Assembly (NCBI GenBank): GCA_031282285.1
Contig: JAITEA010000077.1
Coordinates: forward strand, 1-6,877
Source: Helicobacteraceae bacterium
Lineage (GTDB): Bacteria > Campylobacterota > Campylobacteria > Campylobacterales > SZUA-545
Direction: 5' to 3'
DNA: 6,877 nt
Shown: positions 5,956 through 6,877 of the stretch, in pieces
Position numbering within the stretch: position 1 is the first letter of the stretch
Layout of the letters: every line of letters starts with the position of its first letter
Position numbers and translations under genes: made by a program
The notes under the pieces: generated by a model
What the model was told of the DNA's origin: nothing
What the model saw: only the letters and a program-made list of their open reading frames with translations
Database searches by the model: none

Positions 5956-6867
5956 GTGCGGTTGGCGATTATCGGGGCGGGCAAATGGGGACAGGCGCTG
6001 CAAACGGCGTTTCTGGACGCTAATATCGAGGCGCATATCGTTTCGCGGGCGCGGCGCGATCTGCCAAATCTGACGACTATCGAAGCGGCTATGGACGCGC
6101 CTTTGCTGGTGATGGCTATTAGCGCGCAGGCTACGCGAGAGTGGCTCGAAACGCGCTTTCGCTTCAACGGGCAGAAGATTCTCGTGGCGAGCAAAGGGAT
6201 CGACGCGCAAAACGGCAGATTTCTCAACGAGATATACGCCAATTTCGCGCCAAGCCAAAACGCGGCGTTTTTAAGCGGTCCGGGGTTCGCGGCGGAGGTT
6301 ATCAAAAAACTGCCCACGGCGCTTACGATCGCGTCCGAATCCGAAGAGACGGCGGCGGATTTTACGCGCTGTTTTCCGCACTGGATCAAAACCTACCGAT
6401 CGTCTGACGTGATCGGCGCGGAGATAGCCGGCGCGTACAAAAATGTGATCGCCATCGCCGCGGGCGTGTGCGACAGCCTGAAACTCGGCGCGAACGCCAG
6501 AGCGGCGCTGATCACGCGCGGGCTTGCGGAGATGACGCGCTTTGGCTTGTTTTTCGGCGCGAAGCTGGAAACCTTTCTGGGGCTGGCGGGGGTTGGCGAT
6601 CTGACGCTGACCGCCACGAGCGCGCTAAGCCGGAACTACCGCGTAGGCTTCGCGCTGGGGCAGAAGCGGACGCTGCAAAGCGTTCTCGACGAGCTTGGCG
6701 AAGTGGCGGAGGGCGTGCCGACCGCGCGCGCGATCGTCAAGATCGCCGAGCGCGACAAACTGCGCGCGCCGATCGCGTTTGAGACGATCAAGCTGTTCGA
6801 GGGCGGCGATCCGCTTTCGAGCGTGGAGGCGCTGATGACCCGCGCCAATGAAAAGGAGTTTTACTGA
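5956..6867 (+). CDS. gpsA: NAD(P)-dependent glycerol-3-phosphate dehydrogenase
   Basis: A 303-residue cytoplasmic enzyme that reduces dihydroxyacetone phosphate to sn-glycerol 3-phosphate, the backbone of phospholipids and a substrate of the PgsA encoded in the divergent unit. The dinucleotide loop is Gly-Ala-Gly-Lys-Trp-Gly (7-12). Other family landmarks are Ser-Lys-Gly-Ile (79-82), Leu-Ser-Gly-Pro-Gly-Phe-Ala (106-112), the catalytic Lys162 in Tyr-Lys-Asn-Val, Thr-Arg-Gly-Leu-Ala-Glu-Met (187-193), Gly-Val-Gly-Asp-Leu (212-216) and Ser-Arg-Asn-Tyr (225-228), whose Arg and Asn bind the substrate phosphate and cofactor, then Glu-Gly-Val-Pro-Thr (252-256). The protein is at the short end of the family because loops after the nucleotide loop are trimmed, as I recall for other Campylobacterota. 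The start is GTG. The stop overlaps the next start as TGATG, so a plus-strand operon continues to the right. Confidence 0.96.
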   Translation: MRLAIIGAGKWGQALQTAFLDANIEAHIVSRARRDLPNLTTIEAAMDAPLLVMAISAQATREWLETRFRFNGQKILVASKGIDAQNGRFLNEIYANFAPSQNAAFLSGPGFAAEVIKKLPTALTIASESEETAADFTRCFPHWIKTYRSSDVIGAEIAGAYKNVIAIAAGVCDSLKLGANARAALITRGLAEMTRFGLFFGAKLETFLGLAGVGDLTLTATSALSRNYRVGFALGQKRTLQSVLDELGEVAEGVPTARAIVKIAERDKLRAPIAFETIKLFEGGDPLSSVEALMTRANEKEFY

Positions 6868-6877
6868 TGGAACATTT
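6867..6877 (+). CDS. Start of a further gene, truncated by the window end
   Basis: An ATG at 6867 shares its A with the gpsA stop (TGATG) and is preceded by a strong ribosome site, AAGGAG at 6853-6858, eight bases upstream. Only Met-Glu-His and part of a fourth codon are visible, so the product cannot be named. The overlap argues that it is co-transcribed with gpsA. Confidence 0.6.

Overview
The window reads as a chromosomal core segment of a bacterium of the Campylobacterota (Epsilonproteobacteria). The main clue is gene order. On the minus strand, pyrD, an M16 zinc peptidase, dapA, a short-chain reductase and pgsA lie in one tight run. From memory this matches the order in Helicobacter pylori (HP1011 to HP1016) and, in part, Campylobacter jejuni (Cj0804 to Cj0807). 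Base composition is unusual for that phylum: sampled stretches of the core genes are near 60% G+C, whereas well-known members are AT-rich. A little-sampled, host-associated or environmental lineage is plausible, but I cannot place it.

Layout: 1-459 (+) is the 3' part of a small lipoprotein of unknown function, whose start lies left of the window. A short hairpin at 457-479 sits between it and the convergent minus-strand unit. That unit, read from right to left, is pyrD (5866-4802), M16 peptidase (4805-3516), dapA (3513-2629), a FabL-like enoyl-ACP reductase (2629-1853), pgsA (1851-1318) and an exported seven-TPR protein (1308-484). Every junction overlaps or has a gap of at most 9 nt, so this looks like one operon. 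An 89-bp divergent control region (5867-5955) carries a candidate promoter for each direction, both with a TACAAT -10 box. To the right, gpsA (5956-6867, +) is followed by the first codons of another gene (6867, +) in a TGATG overlap.

How the genes fit together: three of the seven complete genes supply membrane phospholipid. GpsA makes sn-glycerol 3-phosphate, the FabL-like enzyme probably reduces enoyl-ACP during acyl-chain elongation, and PgsA joins glycerol 3-phosphate to CDP-diacylglycerol. DapA feeds lysine and diaminopimelate (peptidoglycan), and PyrD makes orotate for pyrimidines. The M16 peptidase and TPR protein carry export signals and probably act in the periplasm.

I found no mobile element, CRISPR array, tRNA or rRNA, and no convincing new multi-gene system. 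The points most worth a second look are a strong excess of the palindrome GCGATCGC and of GATC, the Y-x6-K active site of the reductase (likely misnamed in simple annotation), the interleaved divergent promoters, the unknown lipoprotein, and the TPR gene at the end of a lipid operon.
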